Source: Bin80 sp965219915
Lineage (GTDB): Bacteria > Bacteroidota > Rhodothermia > Rhodothermales > Bin80
Length of the DNA: 64,000 bases
Direction of reading: 5' to 3'
Assembly (NCBI GenBank): GCA_965219915.1
Contig: OZ244794.1
Span: forward strand, 2,480,001 to 2,544,000
Shown: positions 8,894 through 18,362 of the stretch, in pieces
Layout of the letters: each line of letters starts with the position of its first letter
Position numbering within the stretch: position 1 is the stretch's first letter
The notes under the pieces: model-generated
Told to the model about the DNA's origin: nothing
What the model saw: the letters and a program-made list of their open reading frames with translations, nothing else
Databases searched by the model: none
Program-made: the position numbers and the translations under genes

Positions 8894-9550
8894 ATGAGCC
8901 TCGATCCACATATACCTATGTCTGTGGAAGCCAGCCAGGAAATCATCCACGACTTACCGGGTGCAAGCCCCAATAAAGATCCAATCGTGCAATTCCAGGA
9001 ATGGTTTGACCTAGCGCAAAACGCTAATATTTATCTCCCTGAGGCCATGACACTCGCCACTGCCTCCCCAGAAGGGGTTCCGAGTGCCAGAATCGTTCTA
9101 CTTAAGTGCGTAGATAATCGCGGTTTCGTGTTCTTCACCAATTACCGCAGCCGCAAAGGAGACGAGCTGAATTCTAATCCGCTGGCGGCCTTGGTTGTTC
9201 ACTGGTCGTCGCTCCAGCGCCAAGTAAGAATCGAGGGTAACGTCGAGCGGATCAGTAGGGATGAAAGCGAAACTTACTTTCAATCACGCCCCAGAGGTAG
9301 TCGTATTGGGGCTTGGGCCTCTCGCCAAAGCATGCAGCTCAACGAACGTTCCGAGTTGAATATGCATGTGAAACGATTTAACCAGAAATATCCTGGAGAA
9401 AACATCCCCTGTCCTCCTCACTGGGGAGGATTCCGGGTGATTCCCGAGAATATTGAGTTCTGGCAAGGGCGCAAGAATAGGCTGCACGAGCGCCTAGTAT
9501 TTAATCGACTGCCTTCCGGGGATTGGCAAACCAAACTGCTATATCCCTGA
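8894..9550 (+). CDS. pdxH: Pyridoxamine/pyridoxine 5'-phosphate oxidase
   Basis: This FMN-dependent enzyme makes pyridoxal 5'-phosphate, the last step of PLP synthesis and salvage. It has 218 residues, the usual length. The FMN-binding stretch runs SARIVLLKCVDNRGFVFFTNYRSRKG in two parts (around residues 56-81), followed by the substrate-binding region SRPRGSRIGAWAS and the conserved C-terminal ERLVFNRLPSGDWQTKLLYP ending. ATG 8894 has no clear Shine-Dalgarno sequence; an in-frame ATG twelve codons later is an alternative. It is convergent with ppk1, and several PLP enzymes are encoded nearby. Confidence 0.93.
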   Translation: MSLDPHIPMSVEASQEIIHDLPGASPNKDPIVQFQEWFDLAQNANIYLPEAMTLATASPEGVPSARIVLLKCVDNRGFVFFTNYRSRKGDELNSNPLAALVVHWSSLQRQVRIEGNVERISRDESETYFQSRPRGSRIGAWASRQSMQLNERSELNMHVKRFNQKYPGENIPCPPHWGGFRVIPENIEFWQGRKNRLHERLVFNRLPSGDWQTKLLYP

Positions 9551-9617
9551 CCCCAACCGTGAAACAGCAGCAATGTTGATCATCCTTACAGGAGACAGAC
9601 AGCTGGGGACCAGATTA

Positions 9618-11804
9618 TCAAAAGAGTTCCCATGGATGCTGCTGCTCTTCCTCTACCCAACTAGCACGAACACGAAGCAACTCTTCCTGGACCGCAAGTC
9701 TCTCGCCTGATCCTTCCCGTCGGCTATATACACCATCTACATCCAGGTATCTGGCTTTAACGGTATCCCGGAGATAGGATTCCAGTACAACATCCCGGAG
9801 ATAGCGAACGTATTCTTCATCTTGAATCGGAAATAACAATTCTACCCGTCGATTGAGATTTCGGGGCATGAGGTCAGCACTCCCAAGGTAAATCTCCTCA
9901 TTGCCTCCATTTGTGAAATAGTAAATACGGCTGTGTTCCAAGAAACGCCCGACAACGCTGATCACGTTGATATTCTCACTAATACCGGATATCCCCGGTT
10001 TGAGGCAACATATACCACGAACTAACAAATCTATTTTGACGCCGGCCTGTGAGGCTTCATAGAGTAATCGGATGATTTTTCCGTCCACGAGCGCATTGGT
10101 TTTTAGAATCAAATGTGACTCGCGACCTGCCTTGCAGTGATCAATTTCGCGACGAACCAATTCAGTGAACCGTTTTCTCAGATTAATAGGAGCTACTACC
10201 AACTTGCTATAGTTACGTTTTTCAGAATAACCTGTCAGGAAGTTGAACAGATCTGAGGCATCTTCGCCAATTTTCGGATCAATCGTAAAGAATCCCAGAT
10301 CCTCATAGATATGTGCTGTGACACTGTTGTAGTTTCCGGTGGAAAGGTGCACATATCGCCGAATGTGCCCTCCCTCATTCCGAATCACAAGCGCAACCTT
10401 CGTGTGTGTTTTGAGCCCGATGACACCATAGATCACATGGACACCTTCGCGCTCAAGCGCACGGGCCCAACCAATGTTGCTTGCTTCATCAAACCGGGCC
10501 TTCACTTCAACGAGCACGGCGACCTGTTTGCCGTTTTCCCTTGCTTTCATGAGCGCCCGTACAATTGGGGATCGACTTCCCACGCGATAGAGCGTCATTT
10601 TGATCGCGAGCACGCTAGGATCTGTTGAAGCGGCTTCCAAAAATTCAATCACGGGCGAAAACGAATCATAAGGATGATGGACCAAATGATTCTGTGCTCT
10701 CACAACGGTAAAAAAATCTCCATCGCGTGTCTCGGATTTAAGCCTTAATGAAGTGAATGGCACGAACGGTTGAAACTTGAGGTCAAATCGATCAATCTCT
10801 GATATTGGCTCCATTAAACTCGCGAGTCCAAGCGGCCCATTGACTATCACAACATCATTCTCATCGGTAGCCATATTTTCGATCAGAATTGATCGCACCT
10901 GTTCGGGCATGTCTGGATTAACCGTAAGCCTCAGTACAGAACCGAGGCGGCGTTGACGTACCCCCTGCTCCATGGTCTCAAGCAAATCATCTGCTTCCTG
11001 TTCCTGAATAGTTAAATCCGCATTGCGCGTGATCCGGAATGGGTGCACGGCCTCTATTTTCATTCCGGGAAAAAGAGACTGCAAGTTGGCCGCAATCACT
11101 TGTTCTACCCACACAAAGGAATAGACTCGTCGTGTGGAGGAATTTACTTTGACCTTCAATGGCTCAGAAATGACCGGCATCAGACGAGATAGCGGTCTTG
11201 GTACCTTGACTCGTGCGAAGCGCTCACCCCCCAGCTCATCCCTTACCAGCACAGCCAGGTTGAGGCTCAAATTCGAAATGTGTGGAAACGGATGCGACGG
11301 GTCAACAGCCAATGGCGTAAGTACCGGAAATATTGTTTGCTCGTACTTCCATGTAGCCTCCTCCTTCTGCCTGGCCGTTAATTCCGAGTAGTCCAGAATC
11401 CGTATTCCTGATGCTGCCAATTCGGGAATGAGGGTTGTAAATAGATATTCGTGTGCGGTCTGCATCAATCGCTGTGCTTCCGTCCTCACAGCCAAAAGCT
11501 GTTCAGCTGGCGTTCGGCCATCAATGGATAGATCTGTCACGCCGCTCGCGACCTGTTTCTTGAGACCGCCCACACGGACCATATAAAATTCGTCCAGATT
11601 CGAGCCGACAATTGAGAGGAATTTCAAGCGCTCCAGTAACGGATTATTCTCGTCTTGCGCTTCCTCAAACACACGGTACTGAAAATCGAGTAGACTCAGC
11701 TCCCGATTATTGTACAGGGAAAAATCTTCCAGGTCCAATGCCTGGGATTCGCCATTATTGGAAGAAACCAAAATGGTATTCTTCTCAGCTGTTTCACGCA
11801 TCAT
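9618..11804 (-). CDS. ppk1: Polyphosphate kinase 1
   Basis: PPK1 polymerises the ATP gamma-phosphate into inorganic polyphosphate. From ATG 11804 it has 728 residues, with the four-domain order intact: an N-terminal domain starting NNRELSLLDFQYRV, the head domain, and two phospholipase-D-like catalytic domains. The autophosphorylated His467 is in GLKTHTKV and the second catalytic His625 is in LEHSRIYYF. ATG 11801 and TTG 11813 are alternative starts, and none has a strong Shine-Dalgarno sequence. It is divergent from a TonB-dependent receptor, and the shared spacer carries a Pho-box-like array, so phosphate control is likely. Confidence 0.95.
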   Translation of the reverse strand: MMRETAEKNTILVSSNNGESQALDLEDFSLYNNRELSLLDFQYRVFEEAQDENNPLLERLKFLSIVGSNLDEFYMVRVGGLKKQVASGVTDLSIDGRTPAEQLLAVRTEAQRLMQTAHEYLFTTLIPELAASGIRILDYSELTARQKEEATWKYEQTIFPVLTPLAVDPSHPFPHISNLSLNLAVLVRDELGGERFARVKVPRPLSRLMPVISEPLKVKVNSSTRRVYSFVWVEQVIAANLQSLFPGMKIEAVHPFRITRNADLTIQEQEADDLLETMEQGVRQRRLGSVLRLTVNPDMPEQVRSILIENMATDENDVVIVNGPLGLASLMEPISEIDRFDLKFQPFVPFTSLRLKSETRDGDFFTVVRAQNHLVHHPYDSFSPVIEFLEAASTDPSVLAIKMTLYRVGSRSPIVRALMKARENGKQVAVLVEVKARFDEASNIGWARALEREGVHVIYGVIGLKTHTKVALVIRNEGGHIRRYVHLSTGNYNSVTAHIYEDLGFFTIDPKIGEDASDLFNFLTGYSEKRNYSKLVVAPINLRKRFTELVRREIDHCKAGRESHLILKTNALVDGKIIRLLYEASQAGVKIDLLVRGICCLKPGISGISENINVISVVGRFLEHSRIYYFTNGGNEEIYLGSADLMPRNLNRRVELLFPIQDEEYVRYLRDVVLESYLRDTVKARYLDVDGVYSRREGSGERLAVQEELLRVRASWVEEEQQHPWELF

Positions 11805-11867
11805 GAGACTCAAACTGTAGCGGAATTACTTCCGTAACGAATCATTGGATTTGATGATTCAATCATG

Positions 11868-11907
11868 TGTTACAAAAATTTAACATCACGTTTGCATTTA
11901 GGTAACA
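11868..11907 (+). promoter_or_regulatory. Pho-box-like array of hexamers spaced 11 bp
   Basis: Four hexamers recur exactly every 11 bp: GTTACA (11869), TTAACA (11880), TTTGCA (11891) and GTAACA (11902). This matches the architecture of PhoB/PhoP sites, where TTAACA-like direct repeats are separated by 5 bp. The array reads in the direction of the TonB-dependent receptor (start 65 bp away) and lies 62 bp from the ppk1 start. The first two units also form an inverted repeat, TGTTA-N8-TAACA. Phosphate-related genes on both sides support the assignment; the actual regulator is not in the window. Confidence 0.55.
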
Positions 11908-11971
11908 TCCTATTGCCCACCCGTGCATTGAACTGCCCCGAAGAGCGAATCCCATAAGCCTCAAATTCTTC

Positions 11972-14968
11972 ATGCCTCATATTCGCAGCGTCGGTCTAAT
12001 GGTGGTGCTTCCGATGCTACTGCTTCTACTCACTCTTCCGGCCAAAGCCCAAACCGGTACACTAGCTGGCATTGTTGTTGACGGCGAAAATGGTGAAACA
12101 TTGATCGGAGCGACTGCCGTCATCGCCGGAACAACTACCGGAGATGCAACTGACCTAAACGGAAGGTACGAATTTGTAGCCGAGCCTGGAACATACACAT
12201 TGGTTTTTTCCTATGTGGGTTTCACCACTATTACGGTGGAGGATGTTGTTGTCTCCGCGGGGGAAATCACCCGGTTGGAAATTGAACTCTTCACTGAGGC
12301 CCTCTCATATGGCGAAGTGCACGTTACCGCTACTGTCCTAGAGGGCTCTGAGGCAGGCCTGCTGCGCGGGCGCGCCAGGGCGATAGCTGTAAGCGACGCC
12401 ATCAGTGCTGAATCAATCAGTCGCTCTGGATCAGGTGATGCGGCGGCGGCTATGACCAAGGTGACCGGAGCCTCCGTTGTTGGTGGCCGCTATGTGTATA
12501 TCCGGGGCTTAGGCGATCGCTATGCGAGCACAACGCTGAATGGATCAACTTTGCCCAGCGCAGATCCAGATCGCAAAGCATTTCAGTTAGACCTATTCCC
12601 AGCGGCACTCCTTGATAACATTGTAACGCTGAAAACCTTCACACCCGACAAACCAGGGGATTTCAGTGGTGGTTTGGTTGATGTTTCGACAAAGGCTTTC
12701 CCAGAGTCATTTACCCTGCAGATATCAGCGTCGATGACGTATGATGATCAGGCAAGCCGTATCGACAACTTCCTCACCTATGCAGGCAGTGATACAGACT
12801 GGCTTGGATACGATAGCGGTCTGCGCGCCTTGCCAGACGTTTTCGAGAATAAGGATCCCACTGAACAATTGCCCCGGGAGTCGGACCTACGCGACTTGCG
12901 ACGTGGCACAACTAATCTGATTCGTACAGCCCGTGCCGATTCTTTGAATGCCTTTTCACAGGCATTCAACAACGTTATGTCGCCCTCATTTGCGTCTACC
13001 CCTGTCAACCATAGCTTCTCCGCCGCTGTGGGGGGACGACTCAGGCTCTTTGGTCGACCACTTGGCCTCTCAAGTAGCGTCACCTATGGCAGAAGCTATA
13101 GCTATTATGACGATGGCGTATTTAGTCAATGGCGACTAATTGGTGGAGATGTTGCATCCATAGAGAACCTATTCAGCACAACATATTTTGGCCCAGATCC
13201 AGATTTAGATATCATCACAAAGGCAGACCCGAAGGAGGTCGCGTCATTCAAAAATATCCACGGAAGTGACGAAGCCACCTGGGGCGGTTCCGGTTCAATA
13301 GCTTTCCAACCCAGTGATAATCACGAATTGGTATTCACTGCGCTCCGCACACAAAGTGGTGTCAGCCAGTCTACATTGTTAAGTGGTTTTCGTGACCAGA
13401 CCGGAGGCGCAACATTTATTACACGCACACTGGACTACGAGGAGCGGACCCTACACAGTTTTCAATTCAGAGGAAAACATGGCTTTGCGCCCATCCAAAT
13501 TGAATGGAAGGTTTCTCTTGCACAGAATTCACAGGAGGAACCTGATCTTCGATTCTTCTCCTCTACCCAGAACATTAGGGAAGGTGCTCGCGGTATTGAT
13601 ACAACCTATTCGCTTGGAGGCGGCAACGCACCACCTCCACAACGTTACTTCCGTAATCTAAACGAAAACAGCCAAGGCGCTATTCTGGATTTTACCCTCC
13701 CCTTTCGACAATGGGGAGGATTGGGAGCACGAGTCAAATTTGGCGGACGCTACGACACCTCTGTGCGGGAGTTCAGGCAACGACGCTTTGAATATCATGA
13801 AGGACGGGAAGTCGACTACAGGGACTTTGACGGGAATTCAGAGCATTACTTCTCAACTGAAAATATTGGCGTGTTGGACACGCTCAATGTTGGCGATATC
13901 ATAGCCTATAACGCTGGGCTCTATCTGCAGGAAAATTCACCAAGTCGTGCCAATTACGACGCTTCCCGTGATATTCTTGCCGGCTATTTGATGATTGAGC
14001 TACCGCTCTCTCGTCAGTTGAAAATAGTCGGAGGTGCCAGAGTGGAAACAACCGAAATGCTCACGGAGAGCTTCGATCAGAGCCTGCCAGACTCACTAAA
14101 AACGGGCCTCTTAGACAATTCAGACTGGCTTCCGTCCATCAATGTTATTTATGCGATAAACGAGGAAATGAACCTTCGATTCGCAGCCACGCGCACCTTG
14201 GCCCGCCCGACCTACCGCGAGCTTGCACCCTTTCAGAGCTTCAATTTTGTTGGCGGAGATATTCAGGAGGGGAACCCACTTCTTAATCGCACACTCATAA
14301 CAAACTTTGATGTGCGCTGGGAAATGTTTGCTCGCGCCGGTCAAATCCTTGCTGTAAGTGGGTTCTACAAGCTGTTTGACGATCCCATTGAACGGGTCCT
14401 GCGCAACGTAGGGGAAGGACGCTTTGTGTCCTTCCAGAACGTAGATCATGCCCGCGTCTTTGGATTTGAACTTGAAGCCCGCAAACGGCTGGATACCTGG
14501 ACCACCATACCTGTTATCAAGAACCTTTCACTTGGTGGTAACTTCTCGCTCGTTCGCTCGGAAGTAGATATCCCCGAGGAAGAGATGGTCATTATCCGGG
14601 CCTCAGACCCAAATGCCGGCACCACCCGTTCGCTGGAAGGACAGTCTCCGTTCCTGCTCAACCTCAGCGTAAGCTATGAGAATTACAGTCTGGGAACGGT
14701 GATTGGCATCTACTATACAGTCTTCGGTGATCGACTCCTGTCCGTGACAGAAGGCGCAACGCCTGATGTATTCGAAAAAGCCAGGAGCGATCTGGATGTA
14801 ACGATTTCGCAAGATTTGCCCGCAAACCTGCGCCTCAAGCTCACCGCAAAAAACTTGCTGGGCGCAGATGTGCGTCAGATCCAGACCTTCAAAGGTCGCA
14901 TTTACGACTATAGTTCGTATTCCCGATCAAGGACGATCGGACTCGCAATCAGCTATGTCATTAATTGA
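11972..14968 (+). CDS. TonB-dependent outer-membrane receptor with carboxypeptidase-regulatory N-domain
   Basis: This 998-residue protein has a signal peptide (cleavage near ...AKA-Q27). A carboxypeptidase-regulatory-like beta-sandwich follows (about 28-110: GTLAGIVVDGENGETLIGA). A TonB plug domain comes next (about 135-240, with YVYIRGLGDRYASTTLNG and GGLVDVSTK). The rest is a 22-strand-type barrel ending in an aromatic-containing strand, GLAISYVIN. Such receptors import ligands using TonB/ExbBD energy. No SusD partner follows; instead there is a secreted beta-helix protein and a Na/Pi cotransporter. With ppk1 and the Pho-box-like array upstream, import of phosphate or a phosphorus compound is the best inference. 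Confidence 0.9.
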   Translation: MPHIRSVGLMVVLPMLLLLLTLPAKAQTGTLAGIVVDGENGETLIGATAVIAGTTTGDATDLNGRYEFVAEPGTYTLVFSYVGFTTITVEDVVVSAGEITRLEIELFTEALSYGEVHVTATVLEGSEAGLLRGRARAIAVSDAISAESISRSGSGDAAAAMTKVTGASVVGGRYVYIRGLGDRYASTTLNGSTLPSADPDRKAFQLDLFPAALLDNIVTLKTFTPDKPGDFSGGLVDVSTKAFPESFTLQISASMTYDDQASRIDNFLTYAGSDTDWLGYDSGLRALPDVFENKDPTEQLPRESDLRDLRRGTTNLIRTARADSLNAFSQAFNNVMSPSFASTPVNHSFSAAVGGRLRLFGRPLGLSSSVTYGRSYSYYDDGVFSQWRLIGGDVASIENLFSTTYFGPDPDLDIITKADPKEVASFKNIHGSDEATWGGSGSIAFQPSDNHELVFTALRTQSGVSQSTLLSGFRDQTGGATFITRTLDYEERTLHSFQFRGKHGFAPIQIEWKVSLAQNSQEEPDLRFFSSTQNIREGARGIDTTYSLGGGNAPPPQRYFRNLNENSQGAILDFTLPFRQWGGLGARVKFGGRYDTSVREFRQRRFEYHEGREVDYRDFDGNSEHYFSTENIGVLDTLNVGDIIAYNAGLYLQENSPSRANYDASRDILAGYLMIELPLSRQLKIVGGARVETTEMLTESFDQSLPDSLKTGLLDNSDWLPSINVIYAINEEMNLRFAATRTLARPTYRELAPFQSFNFVGGDIQEGNPLLNRTLITNFDVRWEMFARAGQILAVSGFYKLFDDPIERVLRNVGEGRFVSFQNVDHARVFGFELEARKRLDTWTTIPVIKNLSLGGNFSLVRSEVDIPEEEMVIIRASDPNAGTTRSLEGQSPFLLNLSVSYENYSLGTVIGIYYTVFGDRLLSVTEGATPDVFEKARSDLDVTISQDLPANLRLKLTAKNLLGADVRQIQTFKGRIYDYSSYSRSRTIGLAISYVIN

Positions 14969-15126
14969 TTCTCCGACCGTGAATCATCTTCAAGCTCTTC
15001 CCCCTCAGACCTGGTATTTGGCGAAGCATATATGCCTCCTGACTACCTGTTGCAGGAAAAAAGCCTTCCCTTGTTCTTCTTTGCAGGGAATAACTCACAG
15101 TCCCACAAACACGAGTTGAACAATTT

Positions 15127-16881
15127 ATGCGAACGATTACCACTGCTCTTCTTGCTGTATTCATTTTTCTTTCGCTTTCGCAGGAAGCAGCAGCTCAAGT
15201 AGATGATGTTGAGTCGCGACCAGAAGTCAAGGTAACAGATAGCGACATCGAAGCAGGTGACACAGTTCAATGGACCGCCGATAATGTATATATCCTTGAC
15301 GGGCTTGTTATCATTGAAGACGGCGCGACTTTACATATTGATGCCGGAACCGTTATCAAAGCTGAGGAAGGCACGAACATAGATGCTTCTGCGCTAGTGA
15401 TCGCACGAGGAGGCAAAATATTTGCCGAGGGGACACCAACTCAACCCATCATATTCACCTCATTCCAGGATAATATTTCCAACCCCGATTTGCTGACCTA
15501 CGAAGACCGTGGTCTCTGGGGGGGCATCGTTATCCTGGGACGTGCAGGAACGAACAACCCAGGAGATGCCGCAGGTGACTATAAGGAGGTTGAGGGGGTT
15601 AATGAACTCCTGCCCGACGGGGATACACGTGCGGAATATGGCGGTACCGTGGATGATGATGACTCTGGTGTTATGCGCTACGTTTCCATCCGTCATACCG
15701 GCATCAACATCGGCGAGTCGGACGGCAACGAGATTCAAGGCTTAACCTTGGGAGGTGTTGGTGCTGGTACGGTACTCGAGTACATTGAGGTCTATGCCAG
15801 TGGTGACGATGGTGTGGAATTCTTTGGGGGCACCGTTAACCTGAAGTACTTCGTAAGCGTCTTCAACTCCGACGACGCGATTGACTGGGATCAGGGCTGG
15901 CGCGGTAAAGGACAGTTCTGGTTTGTACTTCAGGCTACAGATAAAGCCGGGGCCGCTGCTGAGCAGGATGGCGCAGGAGGCGACGAACACTTCCAACCCT
16001 ATGCTATCCCGGTAATCTATAACGTCACCTACATTGGAGCCGGATCCGATGCTTCCCCCGAATCAGATCGCGGTGAAATGCTCATGTTTCGCGATAATTC
16101 CGGTGGATTCTATCATAACTCAATCTTCACGCAGTTCAATACGGACAAGGGAGGACATGCTATCCAGATTGAAGACATTGATAACACAGGATCCAAAACT
16201 GAGGATAGTCGCCAACGATTCGAGGCCGGAGACCTTGGTTTGACTCATAATATCTGGTGGGACTTCGGTGCCGGAATTTCCCCCCAAGACTGGATTGCGG
16301 GCAATGATCCCGCTTATGTAGCCGCTGTGCTTGCTTACTTGCAGGCCAATGAAAATGCTATAAAAGATCCAAAGTTACGAGGGATTGAGCGCGGAACGAC
16401 GGGAACAGGAATGCTTGACCCAAGACCCAACAGTGACAGTCCTGCCCTTACACTTGACAGAGCTGACTATCCTGACGGCGACGACTTTTTCTCCGAAACT
16501 AATTACATCGGCGCCTTTGGCGTTGAGAACTGGCTGATTGGATGGACCGCACTTGATGATCTGGGATACATCGCTATCCCGACATCTATTGAGCAGGTTT
16601 CTGCAGCGGAAATACCGTCTGAAATTTCACTCACTCAGAATTACCCGAACCCCTTCAACCCTGTCACCACTGTCGAATTTGACCTTGACCGCGCGCAGAA
16701 CGTCACCCTTTCAGTATTAGACGTGACGGGACGACAGGTAGCAGTTCTTGTTGACGACCAGAAGTCTGCAGGCACTTTCCGTGTGCAGTTCGATGCGAGC
16801 TACCTGCCAAGCGGCCTCTACCTATACCGTCTCAATACGGAGACTGAAAGCCTGACCCGCAAAATGATGCTCCTTAAATAA
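15127..16881 (+). CDS. Secreted beta-helix-like protein with type IX-style C-terminal sorting domain
   Basis: This 584-residue protein has a signal peptide ending ...EAAAQ (residue 24). The body is rich in beta turns and Gly/Asp (LVIIEDGATLHIDAGTVIKA, LWGGIVILGRAG, GDDGVEFFGGTVNLKYF), as in right-handed parallel beta-helix proteins. The final ~85 residues begin with LTQNYPNPFNPVTTVEFDL and end with SLTRKMMLLK, the type A sorting domain used for type IX secretion or surface anchoring. It starts 158 bp after the TonB-dependent receptor and precedes a Na/Pi cotransporter. A surface role in phosphate or phosphoester capture is inferred, and no catalytic motif was recognised. Confidence 0.85.
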   Translation: MRTITTALLAVFIFLSLSQEAAAQVDDVESRPEVKVTDSDIEAGDTVQWTADNVYILDGLVIIEDGATLHIDAGTVIKAEEGTNIDASALVIARGGKIFAEGTPTQPIIFTSFQDNISNPDLLTYEDRGLWGGIVILGRAGTNNPGDAAGDYKEVEGVNELLPDGDTRAEYGGTVDDDDSGVMRYVSIRHTGINIGESDGNEIQGLTLGGVGAGTVLEYIEVYASGDDGVEFFGGTVNLKYFVSVFNSDDAIDWDQGWRGKGQFWFVLQATDKAGAAAEQDGAGGDEHFQPYAIPVIYNVTYIGAGSDASPESDRGEMLMFRDNSGGFYHNSIFTQFNTDKGGHAIQIEDIDNTGSKTEDSRQRFEAGDLGLTHNIWWDFGAGISPQDWIAGNDPAYVAAVLAYLQANENAIKDPKLRGIERGTTGTGMLDPRPNSDSPALTLDRADYPDGDDFFSETNYIGAFGVENWLIGWTALDDLGYIAIPTSIEQVSAAEIPSEISLTQNYPNPFNPVTTVEFDLDRAQNVTLSVLDVTGRQVAVLVDDQKSAGTFRVQFDASYLPSGLYLYRLNTETESLTRKMMLLK

Positions 16882-16956
16882 AATTTCTACACCGTTGTGT
16901 TGAAATAACGCCGGGCTCCCCGCGTAAGGAACCATGCGTTTTTCTACTCTATTGCT

Positions 16957-18108
16957 ATGACAGAATCGGACCGAAATAACCTGACGAGAATCCAACTTCT
17001 CTCGCCATTGCTCCCGCTACTTGGGTTGCTCGCTATACTGTTTTGCTTTTTCGTCAGTCTAGAGCTTATGGGCACATCCATGAAGCTACTAGGGGAGGGG
17101 TTTGCTGAACAACTGATCCAGACTACAAGCAATCCTTTCATAGCCCTCTTCATCGGTATCTTAGCAACCTCTCTGGTACAAAGCTCTTCCACAGTAACCT
17201 CATTGGCGGTATCAGCCGTAGCCGGCGGAGGGCTTACTGTCGCGGGTGCCATTCCGATAGTGCTTGGAGCTAACGTGGGTACCAGCGTGACGAATACCAT
17301 TGTTTCGTTGGGCCATATCGGGAGAAAGGACGAATTCGGCAGGGCCATGGGGGCTGCCACAGTGCATGATTTCTTCAATCTACTGGCAGTCGCGATCTTT
17401 TTTCCCCTGGAGTTATTCTTTGGTTTTCTGTCTAAATCGTCTGCTGCGCTTGCTACCGGGGTTACGGGTGTGGGCGGAACTGAGTTGTTTGATTTTGTAG
17501 ATGTGATGACTGGGCCCGTGGTGAGTGGCCTAGTCGCTTTGATGCTAGACTCCGGTGTGCTGATCCTGATACTCGGTGTTCTACTCCTGTTTTTTTCTCT
17601 GCGCTATCTGGTGGTACTCCTGCGCAAGCTGTTCCTCGGCCGTTCAGAGCGACTCATCAATAAATACCTATTTGGTCCTGCACCGATTGCGCTCGTCTTT
17701 GGTACGCTCGTGACCATAATGGTGCAAAGCTCATCGATTACAACATCAATCACGGTGCCCTTGGTTGGGGCAGGAATTGTAACCGTATCACAAATCTTCC
17801 CATTTGTACTGGGTGCAAACATTGGCACGACGGTCACGGCACTATTAGCTTCACTGGTTTTGGCAAGTGGTGGCAGTGTATTGGGAGCCGCTGCCCTGCA
17901 GGTAGCGCTTGCTCATCTCATATTCAATTGTTGTGGCGTAATCACCTTCCTTCCCTTGCGAATGATTCGAAGAATTCCCGTGAGTATGTCGGAGTTATTA
18001 GGGGTACTTGTTGTGAAGAACCGCGCTTGGGCATTTGGATATGTTGCTTGTATATTCTTTCTTGTTCCCCTAATAATAATTCTGTTAACACGTAGCCTGG
18101 GTTTCTGA
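16957..18108 (+). CDS. Na+/phosphate cotransporter (NptA/PNaS family)
   Basis: This 383-residue inner-membrane transporter has the family's inverted repeat. QSSST (75-79) is matched by QSSSI (257-261), and GANVGTS (104-110) by GANIGTT (286-292). About nine hydrophobic segments are visible. It couples phosphate uptake to sodium. The C-terminal PhoU-like domain found in longer bacterial homologues is missing. It follows the beta-helix gene by 75 bp, and the spacer has a GC-rich stretch that might partly terminate transcription. It completes an outer-membrane receptor, surface protein and inner-membrane transporter set. Confidence 0.93.
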   Translation: MTESDRNNLTRIQLLSPLLPLLGLLAILFCFFVSLELMGTSMKLLGEGFAEQLIQTTSNPFIALFIGILATSLVQSSSTVTSLAVSAVAGGGLTVAGAIPIVLGANVGTSVTNTIVSLGHIGRKDEFGRAMGAATVHDFFNLLAVAIFFPLELFFGFLSKSSAALATGVTGVGGTELFDFVDVMTGPVVSGLVALMLDSGVLILILGVLLLFFSLRYLVVLLRKLFLGRSERLINKYLFGPAPIALVFGTLVTIMVQSSSITTSITVPLVGAGIVTVSQIFPFVLGANIGTTVTALLASLVLASGGSVLGAAALQVALAHLIFNCCGVITFLPLRMIRRIPVSMSELLGVLVVKNRAWAFGYVACIFFLVPLIIILLTRSLGF

Positions 18109-18362
18109 CGGTAATATTCGATAATGCCCGCCAAAAACAGCACTGGCGATCCGCTGCTTGTCACCGGATCCTCGGGCACGAATCAGGTGGTTTGTGTCCA
18201 ATAGCCGGAGTTTAGAATGATCATTCAAGCGCTTTACACATCTCTGTATTAGCTTTGTGAGACGCTTCTTCCAGCAAGCTAAATCCCAGCAGTTCTTGTG
18301 CCTGGCTCGCAAATGCTCATGACCACGAGCGTGCTCAAGAAGCACTCCACACGCACCACGAT

